Assembly: GCA_023238725.1 (NCBI GenBank)
Contig: CM041541.1
Location: 9,758,044 to 9,822,043 of the forward strand
Source: Scortum barcoo
Taxonomy: Eukaryota > Chordata > Actinopteri > Centrarchiformes > Terapontidae
Reading direction: 5' to 3'
Length of the DNA: 64,000 nt
Each line of letters begins with the position of its first letter. The stretch's first letter is position 1. The position numbers and the translations under genes are program-made. Under the pieces are notes generated by a model. It was not told the origin of the DNA and did not search any database. It saw only the letters and a list, made by a program, of their open reading frames with translations. Shown piece after piece: positions 36,300 to 47,129 of the stretch.

Positions 36300-36790
36300 T
36301 CGGTTCAGAACCTGGGCTTGGCTTCAGAAAGCGGGTGTAAAAATTTGGGGAGCTGCTGCTTCAGAGGATGGATCTCTCTATTTGAGGACCAGTGCTCGCA
36401 TGCTGCTGTGTCTGTGTGTATACTTGACTGATGTGAATGGTAAATGGAGGCATAACGGCAAAGGCAGTCCATCAGACTCAGATAAATGAAATGATCTAGA
36501 TTCAGATTAGTTTTGACCCCCAGCCACCAAATCGTTGCCTCAGCTCCTAAAATGAAACTCAAGATACAAATGAGCCTGTGTGACTTTCCTTTCGAAGCTT
36601 TGGTTCGTTTAAAACGGCCCAAAATGAGCTTTTTCACTTTGTTGCGGAAAAACTCATCACGCTCGAAGGTGACTGGTGTTAAAATATCCGCGCTCCTTCC
36701 TGCAGGACACCGACGATATGGGCGACTGTTCCGCAAACAGATGCGACGCAGGATGAACAGGTGCCCCACAGGAGGTAGAGGTCCTACAAA
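36300..36790. other. Unclassified complex stretch
   Basis: Open frames run through on both strands, and an acceptor/donor-like pair (cctgcag near 36704, aacag|gtgccc near 36759) bounds about 55 bp. The translated peptides (for example HRRYGRLFRKQMRRRM) are not recognised. I do not call a gene. Confidence 0.3.
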
Positions 36791-36797
36791 GAGATGG

Positions 36798-36800
<3 letters not shown>

Positions 36801-36834
<34 letters not shown>
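36801..36834. repeat. (GT)17 microsatellite
   Basis: A perfect GT run of 34 bp. It produces long CVCVCV readings on + and HTHTHT on -. Confidence 0.95.
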
Positions 36835-36836
<2 letters not shown>

Positions 36837-36933
36837 CAGTGGGGCAGCAGAGGGCCAAGGCTGTCTGAATCCCCTGACAGCCACTTGTCACTCTCCCCTC
36901 AGACCATCTGGGCCCTTTCCTCTGTCTTATCTC

Positions 36934-36954
36934 CACACACACACACACACACAC
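36934..36954. repeat. (CA)10 microsatellite with CT tail
   Basis: A CA run followed by ctctctctctc and a second short CA run at about 36970-36981. Confidence 0.9.
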
Positions 36955-37059
36955 TCTCTCTCTCTCACTCACACACACACAGTCATGCATGCTCTGCACC
37001 AATGGGAGCTGGTGGTGACAGTGGTGATGGCGGGGGTTGGGAGGGCAACAGATGCCAGT

Positions 37060-37300
37060 TTCCCTCCATGCTTTTCACCTTCCCACCTCTCTCCATCTAT
37101 CTGTCTCCTTCTGTCCCTCCTGCCCTCCTTACCTCCATCCATCCATCCATCCATCCATTCATGCATCCCCTTTTCTTTCTCCCTTTTTTTCCCCTCTCTT
37201 TCTTCCTTTCTCCCTTCTTCCTTCTCTCCATCCCTGCAGCTTTCCTCCGTCATCCCTCCTTCCCTTTCTTTCATTCACTCCATGCTCTGTCTCTGTCATG
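37060..37300. repeat. Pyrimidine-rich tract with (CATC)n
   Basis: A strongly C/T-rich stretch containing a tetranucleotide run, catccatccatccatc, at about 37135-37159. The long Ser/Pro/Leu/Phe-rich frames here are artefacts of composition. Confidence 0.8.
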
Positions 37301-37559
37301 TTTGGGCCAGCTGGCATCACACACTCCTCACCACACTCTTACCCTCACACACACACACACACACATTGGGACATATGCTGGAGCTGACCTCCACCGCTGC
37401 ATTAGAACCAGGGGTGCCGTTTTTTTGTTTTTTTACTCTCACTGGGAGCCAAACGGTCCATCGGGGACCCGTAACTCTCTTGACGCAATATGTGGCGCAG
37501 TTCAGTGAAAACCCGAACGCAAGCTGCGATTCCAACAAACATAACTTCACACTGACAGG

Positions 37560-38400
37560 ACTACAGTAAAAACTACAGTCCCGTATTTCGACACGCTTTC
37601 ATTCACGTCGTATGTTGTTAAAGCGCTAAAGACGCCGATGCGCTGCTCAGTAACGGCAATCTGGCGGTTTGATTGCCTGTCACACTGCGCGGGATGTCTC
37701 ATAAAGTCTCAATCTGAGTCAGACTGTGTGATATCGAACTCTAATTCAGGCCAGCAGAGACACGTCATTTGCTTGTGCTGCTGACTGGGCTGAAACAAGC
37801 ATTGGCCAAATTGGTGCCACCATTTCTCACTATTTTTGGGTCTTAAATTTTCAATGTTGTCAAAGCAGTGATGCAGGCAGTCTTTGGTTGGTGGGCATGT
37901 TTCAAGGTTGAGTTTAGGATTTGACTAAGTAGTCTATGGAAGCCTTTACCCATCTGATCAATTGATTTGATACATCGAGAAGATGTGAGTAAGTTTGGAT
38001 TTTGTCATTCCTTGCTGGTGTGTTTGCTTAGTTTGTTCGTCTTTGGATGTACTTTATCAGTGAGAAAAGAAAAAAAATGTGTACGTGTGACAGCTGGTGA
38101 GCGCTCCTATATTATCCTATATGTATATAACCAGCACTGCAGTAAAATAAAATCGAGGGCCTGCGTTTGTAGAGGGGCGTGAAATATGTTCAGTTTGAGT
38201 GATTGGTCCATGAATTTGAAGACAAACTAGATGACAAAACACAGATAAGTAGTTTATAGTAGGATTTACATCTCAGCCAAAATATCAGAACACTGGATGA
38301 TGTTTTTATTCCTCCCTTGAACTGAATGTGATGACTGATCGCAGTCTATAATAGTATGAAAGAAAGGAAGTTTATACTTAAAAACACTTAAGTCTCCGGC
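37560..38400. other. Spacer, no gene seen
   Basis: Average composition with no gene, factor-site cluster or recognised repeat. Confidence 0.45.
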
Positions 38401-38579
38401 TTGTTCTCGTGCACCATTTCCAAAACATATATTGGTCCACACTGTTTGGACTTTACATGCGTCCAGAAAATCTAATTATAGTGGACGATAGAATTACTCC
38501 AGAGTGCCTGGACTTGATCCTATCAGCGCTTTATTTCTCGCTCCACCTCCTGACCACTTGGAGGTTTTGTGGGTCAAAG

Positions 38580-38770
38580 CAGAGCTACTCCAATTAGCCT
38601 CTTCCTCCGTCTTCTGCTCTCTCTTTCCTTTCCTATCCCCTTCTTTTACTTTCCTTCCTCCCTGTGCATCTCCCCTGCGTCCACTCCTCTTTGCTCTTTT
38701 GAGGACTTCCTCTCGCACACCTCTCTCCCTTGCACTTCCTCTCCTTCTTCACTTCAGGGAGGATGGCCCA
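38580..38770. repeat. Pyrimidine-rich tract
   Basis: About 190 bp of nearly pure C/T on +. The frames across it are Ser/Leu/Pro-rich and unsupported. Confidence 0.7.
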
Positions 38771-38817
38771 TCACCAGTCTAGACACATAAGCAGTCCCAG
38801 CCACAAGTGACAGCATC

Positions 38818-38880
38818 ACACACACACACACGCGCGCGCACACACAGAAACCGATGATCCGTCCGCGCACACACACACAC
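38818..38880. repeat. Compound (CA)n(CG)n microsatellite
   Basis: A cacacaca run changes to cgcgcgcg and back to CA at 38818-38846. A second CA run ends at 38880. Alternating purine-pyrimidine with CG has Z-DNA potential. Confidence 0.85.
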
Positions 38881-38950
38881 CCCTCTCCATCCGTCACATT
38901 TACATTTCAAACTGCCTGCGCTTCCACCAACATCCATTTCAATTACTGTT

Positions 38951-39090
38951 ACCAGCCTCTGGCCAAAGAGGAGAACACTGTCCATCCAACTCCACAGGTG
39001 TGTGTGTGTGTGTCCATTATTTACCAGCCTCTGGCCAAAGAGGAGAACACTGTATCCACACTCCCCAGTGTAGTGTGTGTGTGTCCACAT
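38951..39090. repeat. Two-copy tandem duplication, about 72-bp unit
   Basis: A 31-bp core beginning accagcctctggccaaagag occurs identically at 38951-38981 and 39023-39053. Each copy is followed by a similar C-rich linker, a TG run and gtcca. The unit is therefore about 72 bp. Exact core identity with diverged linkers suggests a fairly recent duplication or a minisatellite start. Confidence 0.85.
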
Positions 39091-39179
39091 GTCCCCAGGT
39101 ACAAGTAGTGTGTGTGTGTGTGTGTGTGCCTCCAGTCTGCCACACTTCCCCTCTGCTGCTTCCCTCAGCAGCCTGCAAT

Positions 39180-40030
39180 TATATTTTCTAAACTTCATAA
39201 AGTAAATTTCCCTTCCTTTTCCATTTTTCTCCCATTTCCGCTTTCGCTCCCATTTCCGCTCTCTCGCCTCCCGTCCCTGTCGATCTTTGTAATCTTGTCA
39301 TTACATAAGTCGATTGTACCACGGGCCGTTTGGTACCGACAGCGGTGTCAGAAATACTGTACAGAAATACTGTCGTCACCTGAACTCGGACTCGACAAAA
39401 ATGAAAACTCTCTGTAGGTTTTTTTTTGTTTGTTTGTTTGTTTTTGAAGAGTGCAAGTAGGAAGTTAGCAGTTTGACTCTGTGGTGGAAAAAAAGTGGGT
39501 TTCTGGGTGGGTTTGTGGATAAAAAAACAACAGAAGCAGTCGTGAACATGCGTGTCTTCAAACGTTATTTACAACTTTTTGAGCCAATTCTGCTTCCGAT
39601 TTTTTGGTGTTTTTCTTGCTTGTGTTTTTGTGGGCTGTGGAGTTTTATTTCCTCAAGGTATTTTTAGCTTGTTTTTCCAGCTGTCTCGGCAGATGTGTCA
39701 TTAAGAAAAGGAAAACCAAAATCAAATTCAAGCACCAAAATCAGTTTCTCTCCCGATTTTCTCCGCTTAATGCACAGATATTTACATCTACGGTTTCTCG
39801 GCCCGTGCGTCTGCATGTGTGCCCCCCTCCGCGCACACACGTGTGATTCATGCTTCACACCCTGACTGGTGTCTTTAAGCCGCCTGTGCACATGTTTGTT
39901 CACGATGTGCGCGATTCACACTCCTCACCACGTCAAAACCGCCGAGGCAGGGAGACAGAAGAAGCGGCACATTCTGTCCATCTTGCACACACCTCCTTCT
40001 TGCTGTTTTTCTAGCCTCTCTGCACCTCCT
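39180..40030. other. Spacer, no gene seen
   Basis: Pyrimidine-rich start (39210-39285), then T-rich DNA and a CpG-containing patch (39760-39960). No coding or repeat call. Confidence 0.4.
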
Positions 40031-40039
40031 GATGCCTCC

Positions 40040-40480
40040 TCACACCTCCTCCATATGAGGTGAGAGCTCAGAACGAGATGTTGACTCTCATTTGTAAATT
40101 GTTTGTATAGGATACTACCGATTTATCCGTCACGTTGGGATTTTTGCTTCTTTTGTCTCTGCACAGAAGTGAAATTTGACTTGTTTTCTCATGCTCAGCA
40201 ATCTAGCAAACAACTGAATGAGCGATTCTGTCGACTTTAGGGTGCGAAAAAGGCCAGAAATCCCTTTGCTTTCATTTGTTATATTAACAGTGGAGAGGCT
40301 GGCAGGAGGAACACTATTGTGGGCTTGCGGCTATGTAAAAGGGTGTGAGGTGGCCTAGTTAAAGCACTCATAATGGATTACATTATGCTATAAACACACT
40401 CTCCTCCTGCCAGTCGTCTGACTCCTCCGTCCGAGTCACCTAAACGAGCCAGTAAATGGATGGTTGAAATGGTCTGTTTT
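40040..40480. promoter_or_regulatory. Candidate conserved non-coding element
   Basis: A complex block whose core (40300-40410) includes gcggctatgtaaaaggg and cataatggattacattatgc (homeodomain-type). It is bracketed by a 12-bp perfect inverted repeat, ctggcaggagga at 40299-40310 and tcctcctgccag at 40402-40413. Enhancer function is inferred. Confidence 0.4.
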
Positions 40481-40489
40481 TTCTTTTGC

Positions 40490-41200
40490 TAAACCCGTGA
40501 AGTCTTGACCTACGAATGCTGCAACGCCTTCTTGACTTCTTTTTTTAAACAAAGCAGCAAGGCAGGCTCACGTCCTTAATTGTCACCTTTGTCTTTAAAG
40601 GATATGGCTGACTATATTTTATATAAAAAGACAAAAACTGACAAAGAATTGGTTGCCTGATAGCTAATGCCTTTCATATCATAAGGGAGTTGTCGTATTT
40701 GTCAATTTCTGATTTGTAATTACAACTGGAGTGTTTCTGAAACCTTGGTCGTGTCAGTATGTTATGTCATTACCATCATGCACACACTGGAGTTTACTTT
40801 GAGTCAAGCCCACCTAAACTATCCTGCCGCCATCAGTGCTCGTGAGAGATGTGATTCCCAAAGTGGGTGCCTTAAGAACGGGCCGAGTGCTTCTAGATTT
40901 ATTAATTTCTCCTATTTTTTACTGCGATAAAACAAAGTGACATATATGTAAACTACTAAACAACATGTCAAAATAGAAGAAACAGGCAATAAACACCATT
41001 TCCATATCAAAAACTGGTGACTGTCAGAGCGAGTGAAAGATTTGTCGCTGTAAACACAGCTAAAATAAATGTTGATACATCTCAGCCCCCCGACACAGTC
41101 TGGGACAACCAAACAAGAGCTCCATTTACCATCTGTTTGAGCAAAGTTTGCTGAAAACTACAGTGCCGAGCTGTTTTAAGAGATTATTATATATTATTTA
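40490..41200. other. AT-rich spacer, no gene seen
   Basis: Low-GC DNA up to the transposon relic. No gene or motif cluster was identified. Confidence 0.45.
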
Positions 41201-41204
41201 TATA

Positions 41205-41677
41205 CAGATGGGTGACAGATTAAATGAAAAACCAACATAAAGTATGTCAGTAAGGTGTTGGGTCACCATGTTCCATTAGCTTCACTGCTCCTTGGCATTG
41301 ATTGAACTCTCCTGGAGGGATGAACACCAGTTTTCCTAAAGATCTTCCCTCATTTGGTGTTTTGGTGATGGTGGAAGAGAGCGCTGTCTAACACTTCGCT
41401 CCAAAATCTCCCACAGCTGCTCAGTCGGGTTGAGATGTGCTGACTGTGAAGGCCACAGCATCTGATTCACATCATTTTCATCCTCATCAAACCATTCAGT
41501 GACACATGGATGAGGGCGCTGTCATCATAGGAGAGAAGAAGATCACTAACAGCTTTGGATTTGCAGTGACCCTTCCCTCTGAGGAGACAACAAAATGCCT
41601 CTCACTTTTATGAAAACATCCACATTTCTTATATTCCCCCCCTTATTAATTCAGGTTTTTCTTTTGTTCCCGATCTG
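41205..41677 (-). mobile_element. Degenerate Tc1/mariner-type DNA transposon relic
   Basis: The left end cagatgggtgacagattaaa (41205 on) and right end ggtttttcttttgttcccga (ending near 41677) are imperfect inverted repeats, flanked by tata-type sequence as expected for TA target-site insertion. Read on the minus strand, the interior encodes a decayed Tc1/mariner transposase tail, WPSQSAHLNPTE, against the family motif WPSQSPDLNPIE. Substitutions in this motif, internal deletions and a GT expansion near the right end show it is inactive. I recall this end sequence as a common teleost repeat. Confidence 0.7.
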
Positions 41678-41929
41678 TGTGTGTGTGTGTGTATATATTG
41701 TGTATGTTTGTGATCTTAAAATTTGATATTTGCATCTTCACTAGCAATAAAATGGATCGGCACCAGGGCCCACAGACAGGGCATGGAAGTCAGAAGTACT
41801 GAGAGACTGAATAAAACACACTCATAGTCAACATAGTCATGGGAACTGATTTATAATTATATAACAGCGCTATAGCCTCAATTTTCACATAATGCCTAAA
41901 GGAGGAGACGACTGTAAAAGATCCATCAA

Positions 41930-42260
41930 GTGATCTCAGCAGAGCTCGGTACAAATGTGTGATGATTCCTCTGATTTATTTGATGTTTTATCAAAACAAA
42001 CCACACTCCACCCTGAATTAATACAAATCCAAAAGCTCTCGCTATGGACTGGAGGCCTCTTCCTTCATCAGTGACACGCACCAAAGGATTGTGGGATTGC
42101 TGGCCAAGCGTCTTGGCATGGGCCCCTGTGGTTGGCTGCTGCCACGGCGATGAAGCGGTGTGATGTTCTCTCCAGCAGACCCCCACGATCACTGCGCCGG
42201 TAGACCACAACAACACACCTTGGCCGGCTTTCCTGGCTCGCGTCCTGCCGAGCTTCCAAC
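41930..42260. promoter_or_regulatory. Candidate conserved non-coding element
   Basis: Contains gatgttttatcaaaacaaac (TCF/LEF-like and forkhead-like), caaaccacactcc (RUNX-like aaccaca) and ccctgaattaatacaaatcc. A complex GC-rich tail includes gcacgcaccaaaggattgtg. Minus-strand frames cross it without a domain. Enhancer function is inferred. Confidence 0.4.
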
Positions 42261-42279
42261 ACCAAAAAAAGCGCGCCTT

Positions 42280-42370
42280 TCCTTCCCTTCTCTCCTTCTT
42301 TCCTTTCCTTCGCTCCCCCCTCCCCCCATTTCGTCCTCCTTCCCACCTCCAGTCCCGTCCCCTACCTTAC
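42280..42370. repeat. Pyrimidine-rich tract
   Basis: C/T-only runs (ccttcccttctctcc and similar) directly after the regulatory candidate. Confidence 0.7.
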
Positions 42371-42579
42371 TTTCTCACCCAGCCAGATGAGCGAGCACCG
42401 AAATAGGGAGCGGTGTGTATTTATACATCTAAAACATCACAGAGATGTCACAACATCGGTGATGCTAAGTGTTAGACATCTCACGTTGCCTTTAATACCG
42501 CCTCGAGCCTTACCGCCCGTACTGTGGACAGCAGTCTGCGCATTCACACCTCTGCAGCGCTCATATAAGGTGTGATAAT

Positions 42580-44950
42580 TCTTAGTGCAAAACACCAATG
42601 AGTTTGTCATGTTGGTCAACTTACCTGTTAACTTATAAGCACAAATTCACTCATATGTGCTCGAGACTGTGTTACTTGATTCTTGAAAACAGGAAAAGTA
42701 TTTTCCAATTTAATATATTTTAACTATTTCAAACTGCAGTTTCGGCAGATTTCTAATGCAAAACTTCTACTTTTCTTTCTGAATCTTTAGAATTAGCTTA
42801 ATGTCCATTACCACTAAAGTTTCACATTTGGAGAACAAAGAGATGTTTTTACCGCCAATGATGAAACTTAACAAGCAAATCCACCAACAGGCCGATCACT
42901 CAAAACCTGACACATCACCGTCAAACATTCATGCTGCACTGAAACACACCTGGCTGCTCTCACCGAGCGAGGTCAGTCATTTTTCAACAGAGACAGTAGT
43001 TTAGCAAAGCCCCCTTTTTATAGTACAAATTACCACCAAAGTAAAATAGTTTCCAGACAAGTGGAAACACGTGGAGTCGATTAGGATACACTTCGGTGGA
43101 GACGCCAGTCCGCGGAAAAGAATCTCTCGCAACATGTGTGGGCCATTCGCTTGTTCTGTCTCTGTTTGGGACATCCTCTTGGCACGGCTACAGTCAGAGG
43201 TTCGCGCGAGCACCTGTGTGTCCTGCTCACTCCGCTCCCGCGTGTGTCTGTTTGATCGCGTGTGTGTGTTTGATCGTGTGCGAGTGTGTGTCGATTCAAA
43301 TTAGAAACCCATGGCACCTGGTCATCTTTAAATGCACACAGCTGTTGTGTGAAAATGCGAAAGGAAAAACAAACAGTTTGCATCCATACGTTCGAGTTGC
43401 GCATTACTTTTGTGTGTGCGCGTGCATATATGAAATTACATCACGCGGACATCTGCGGGGGCCGAGGCCCTGAGCACAACGGGGCGGCCCAGTTAGCTTC
43501 ACTTAAGTCTGATTTGCAGCAATGCCCGACTTGTGGCACGCACGCTTGGTTCAAAGCCGACTGCCAGCTAAATAATACAGAACCCAACACCTGTTACGTG
43601 TTTGCACACACGGCAGATCCAAGGTCACACTCTCTCCTTTAAGTGTGTGTGTGTGTGTAAATATGCAGGATTTGACGAAGCTTCGAGTGAGCTACAGCAT
43701 TACAGGGCCAGTGTCACTTTGTGCAATTTAATACATTTAAATATTTGGGTCAGGCCACTTATGACAGTAATATCACACATTTTTAAGAAAACAGCTACAC
43801 TAAAGCCAGCTAAATCTAAAAAATATCCTCTTCATCTTCAAAATGATCTTTCGGTAAAGGTAAAGAGTGGTTTAATCTGAACACGCTGACCTCACATTCA
43901 TCATAAAATAGCGACTTCACTGCAGCATTATGCAGCAGCAGGAGTTACTGTTTGCCTGGTTAACTAGAAGCATATACAGGATGTATCTCTGCGATCAAAT
44001 CACCATTTCTATGCTCGTTCAGGTGCCTGACGACATGAATTGGCTGTATTAAAAAGTGATGATTAAAAGCAGGAGGTTTAACCAGCTGCGACTCAGCAGA
44101 GTAACCAGACTGTGTCTTCCCCACTCTTTAAACACATGACAGCTGTGATGCTCTGTTTGCTTGTTTGCAGAATGAACTAAGACAAAGAAGAAGAGATTTG
44201 CCTTGTTAAAGGCTGCACTCTTTTTCATTTGGATCTTTTTGCATTCTTTTGCACACATATACAGCAGCGTCTTGTTGCTGAACTTTATGATTAGAAGCTG
44301 ACCTGCTGAACAGTCCACTGTGAATTTTGACTTCTTTAACTTTGTAAAGCATAAATCCTGCACCTGTTTGGAATTAGACTGCTCCAAATGGTTTGGAAAA
44401 GATTCTCTGGGAGCGTTAAATGATCCACATTCTGTAATACAAAAAAAAAAAGAAGTCTTTAAATGCACATGAGGTGTCACGCAAAGTTATGGAGGAAACT
44501 TTTGCAGCAGAAAAAAAGGAGATAACTGCCTGGTTGGTGGTGAGTAATCGGCTTGGCCTCATATCATATCTTCTTTACCTAAAATAGTTTCAGCACTCTG
44601 TGAATGGGGCCAGGAACTTAATAGACTTCATGTATTCCCAATAGTTTTCTTCTGACAGAGGCCACTATGTGTATCACTGATGTCTTTTAACCAGCTAACA
44701 TCTAACTCAAGAGAGAAGCAGAGGCAACTGATCAAAGCTTCTGGAGGATAAATCTGAATTTCATGTCCAGTCAGTAGGGTGAGTAAAGTCAGCATTAAAT
44801 GACTCTTTAGTTTATTCCCAGACTTACTTTTAATCTGAACTCTGGAGGTTAAATAAGCAGATCTCGGGTGGCAACAAGTTCAAGCTCCAGTTTTTTTATG
44901 GAAGTTGGATTCTGTTTCTTTGTTGTCACTTGTAAATCGAGGAGTTTGAA
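42580..44950. other. Spacer, no gene seen
   Basis: About 2.4 kb of ordinary DNA, CpG-containing at 43060-43300 with a GT-rich run, and AT-rich elsewhere. Frames up to about 140 codons show no domain. Confidence 0.45.
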
Positions 44951-44989
44951 CCCAAATGAGCCAAATCAGCAAAGTAAATGTCTCCTCCG

Positions 44990-45370
44990 CAGTTCAGACC
45001 AAAGTCTGCAGGTGTGATTCGCACCCTTCACTTTGCTCAAAATTTAATCCCATTTCCAAAAAAAATCTGCCGCTCCTGATGAAAATCCACAGCGCGTCTC
45101 CAATTCACAGGGCTTTTGTCACATTAGTCAACAAGGCCCCGCGACTACAGGCTGTTTACAAAGCGAAGCCTCTCTCCTCTCTGTCACGTCGCGCTACGAC
45201 TGGAGGGGAGCGCGCGAATCAAAGCTCGCCGAACACACGTCATCCTTTGAGGGGGTCTTTGAAATCTGGGCCTCATCCGCGCACAGGAGCGCATCACGCC
45301 GCATTAGACAGTTTGTGGAATAAATATTTGACGGCCGGCAATATCACAAGATGCAGAGAAACCTCATAGC
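44990..45370. promoter_or_regulatory. Candidate conserved non-coding element
   Basis: A CpG-containing complex block. The 3' half (45240-45360) carries ggaataaatatttgacgg, gccggcaatatcac and cgccgcattagacag. It runs into a C run at 45384-45396. A + frame of 137 codons crosses it but resembles no family. Confidence 0.35.
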
Positions 45371-45489
45371 ACGCAGCTGTTCACCCCCCCCCCCCATCCC
45401 AATCACCGCCTCCCCCCTTTTCTCCTGCTCTTCCCTCCCATCCTTTATCCTCCCCTCCTTGCAGCCCTCCGCCCTGCCTGCCTGGCTCC

Positions 45490-45690
45490 TGCAGACAGAG
45501 AGCTAGTTTAAAGCTCAATTGTGCATTTTGCAGATAAAGTAGCAAAACTACTAGAGGCGGTGTTGTGAGCACTCGTTGCCAGGGCAACACTGGTAGGGAG
45601 ACCTGGTTCTCCATTACTACTTAATTTAGGCGCTCTAATTGCATTCCACACAATCTGTGGCCACAGTGTTATGCAGACGAAGAGGGAGGA
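45490..45690. promoter_or_regulatory. Candidate enhancer with palindromic RFX X-box
   Basis: A complex block with gctcaattgtgcattttgc, the perfect X-box-like palindrome gttgccagggcaac (45575-45588), ctacttaatttaggcgctct and ctaattgcattcc. RFX factors bind GTTGCC/GGCAAC pairs, often in cilia-related or neural enhancers. The site plus flanking homeodomain cores supports a regulatory role, but the target is unknown. Confidence 0.45.
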
Positions 45691-46149
45691 AAAAAAAAAG
45701 TTGCAGTGGGGGGCGGGTGAGGGATAGGTCTCCGAAAACCCCCTGCCTGGGAGCAAAAATAAAACGCCTCACAAACCGAACGCGGGGCAAATGGCTTTGA
45801 AATTCTCCTTATTGCTGTTTGCAGCGATAAAATGTTTCCCTTAAAGATGAACCAAAACATTACATTTCAATTTTGCACAATTCTCAAGAGCACATTATCG
45901 CATTGTCTTTAATTTCAGGACAGAGACCGAGTGGCTGAAAATGCTGAATGTCATCAACTGCTCAGAAGTTAAATATATTGTCTGCTGAATGAAAGACAGG
46001 GAGGGAGACTACGGAGCATGGATCTTTGTTTGGTAAAGATTGTGCGTGTGAGAGAAAAAGAGACAGAGAGAGGGAGCGAGAGTGGAGTAAAATTGCTCTA
46101 ATTGTTCAAGCTTCTAGCCTCTGAGCTCTTCTTTCCCTTCAAAAGAGAG

Positions 46150-46410
46150 CACACACACACACACAGCCCTGTGAGCCTCCCTGTCTCTTTGAACCTCCAC
46201 AGGCCGTGGCCCTGAGAGAAAGCTGGCCCACGATGCTTTTCTTCGGCCGGGGGTTTGAAATGATTGGTAACTGTTGAGCCAGTGTTTTCAGGTCCCTGAC
46301 CCCCAGCACTGAAGTGCCACAGACACTAGATACAACATAGCCCCAATTATCCTGCACTCTCCCCAGCCACTTCAGCAACCCAGTGGACGCCCCGCCACAG
46401 CTACACTGCA
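46150..46410. other. Complex stretch with minus-strand open frame, unassigned
   Basis: A 90-codon minus-strand frame reads relatively protein-like (for example DNWGYVVSSVCGTSVLGVRD) but has no recognised domain and no flanking splice pair I trust. The sequence could equally be regulatory (ccccaattatcctg near 46341). Confidence 0.25.
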
Positions 46411-46429
46411 AAAAAATACCCTCCTCCTA

Positions 46430-47080
46430 ACAGTTGGTAGCGTTTGATGGATCAAAGTATTGCATCCATTAAAGAAATAAAAAGAAAAAACGCAACATTT
46501 TCCTGTTAGTAACCGTTTTCCCTGTTGCTGGCTAACTCAGTGGTGATTTAACAAATTAAATGAAATGAAATCTTCTGAACATCCAGCCAGCTCCCAGAAG
46601 AATGAGACACATTTGACATTTCGGGCGTAAAAACAAAAGCAGGATTATTTGCGATAAATAGAAAATTAATAAATAAATAAATTCCCTCTGCTCCACACTG
46701 AAATCGTGACCTCTTATTTGATACCGTTCACGTCCCACCTGCCCGACTCAGACTACACAATATCACCCTGATAATACCTGGACCTGAGTGATGAACGGCT
46801 TCGCAATGTCCTGCCTTCTTTCGCTGAGGATGACAAATTCCACGACATGTTTTGAAGCGTTGACCAATAGCAGCACAGAAAGGCCAGAGTTGTTTGTTTC
46901 TTTCTTTATTTAGTCTTCTTCTTGTTTACACCACTTTAGACATCGATCCGTAAGGCCTCCTTTCTGATGACAGGAAGCTCCGATTGGTCCAGGACCAAAG
47001 TGTAGTCTGTCAAAACTCTCAGCCGAGCCACAACATTCATTTTTGAGACTTTTATCATCTAATCTAACACAGTGATCAAT
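46430..47080. other. Spacer, no gene seen
   Basis: AT-rich with a (AAAT)n patch at 46666-46682. No gene or recognised repeat. Confidence 0.45.
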
Positions 47081-47086
47081 CACTTT

Positions 47087-47125
47087 AATCAGAATCAGAA
47101 TACCTTATTTATTCCAGGGGTGAAT
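47087..47125 (+). repeat. Fragment of a common teleost repeat (probable)
   Basis: Starts atcagaatcagaatacctta followed by tttattcc. 'AATCAGAATCAGAATA...TTTATT' is a frequent teleost repeat string, usually the tail of a retroelement. Only a short piece is present, so family and ends are unknown. Confidence 0.4.
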
Positions 47126-47129
47126 TTAG

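Noticed and set aside
36704..36760. 55-bp segment between cctgcag and gtgccc
   Set aside because: The splice context is plausible, but the peptide is Arg-rich and unrecognised, and no compatible neighbouring exon was found.
36513..37569. Open frames of 254 and 331 codons on +
   Set aside because: They are driven by a (GT)17 run, CA runs and a pyrimidine tract, and contain CVCVCV, HTHTHT and Ser/Pro/Leu-rich stretches.
46139..46411. 90-codon protein-like frame on -
   Set aside because: It reads more naturally than most but has no domain and no flanking splice sites, and lies in an area that may be regulatory.
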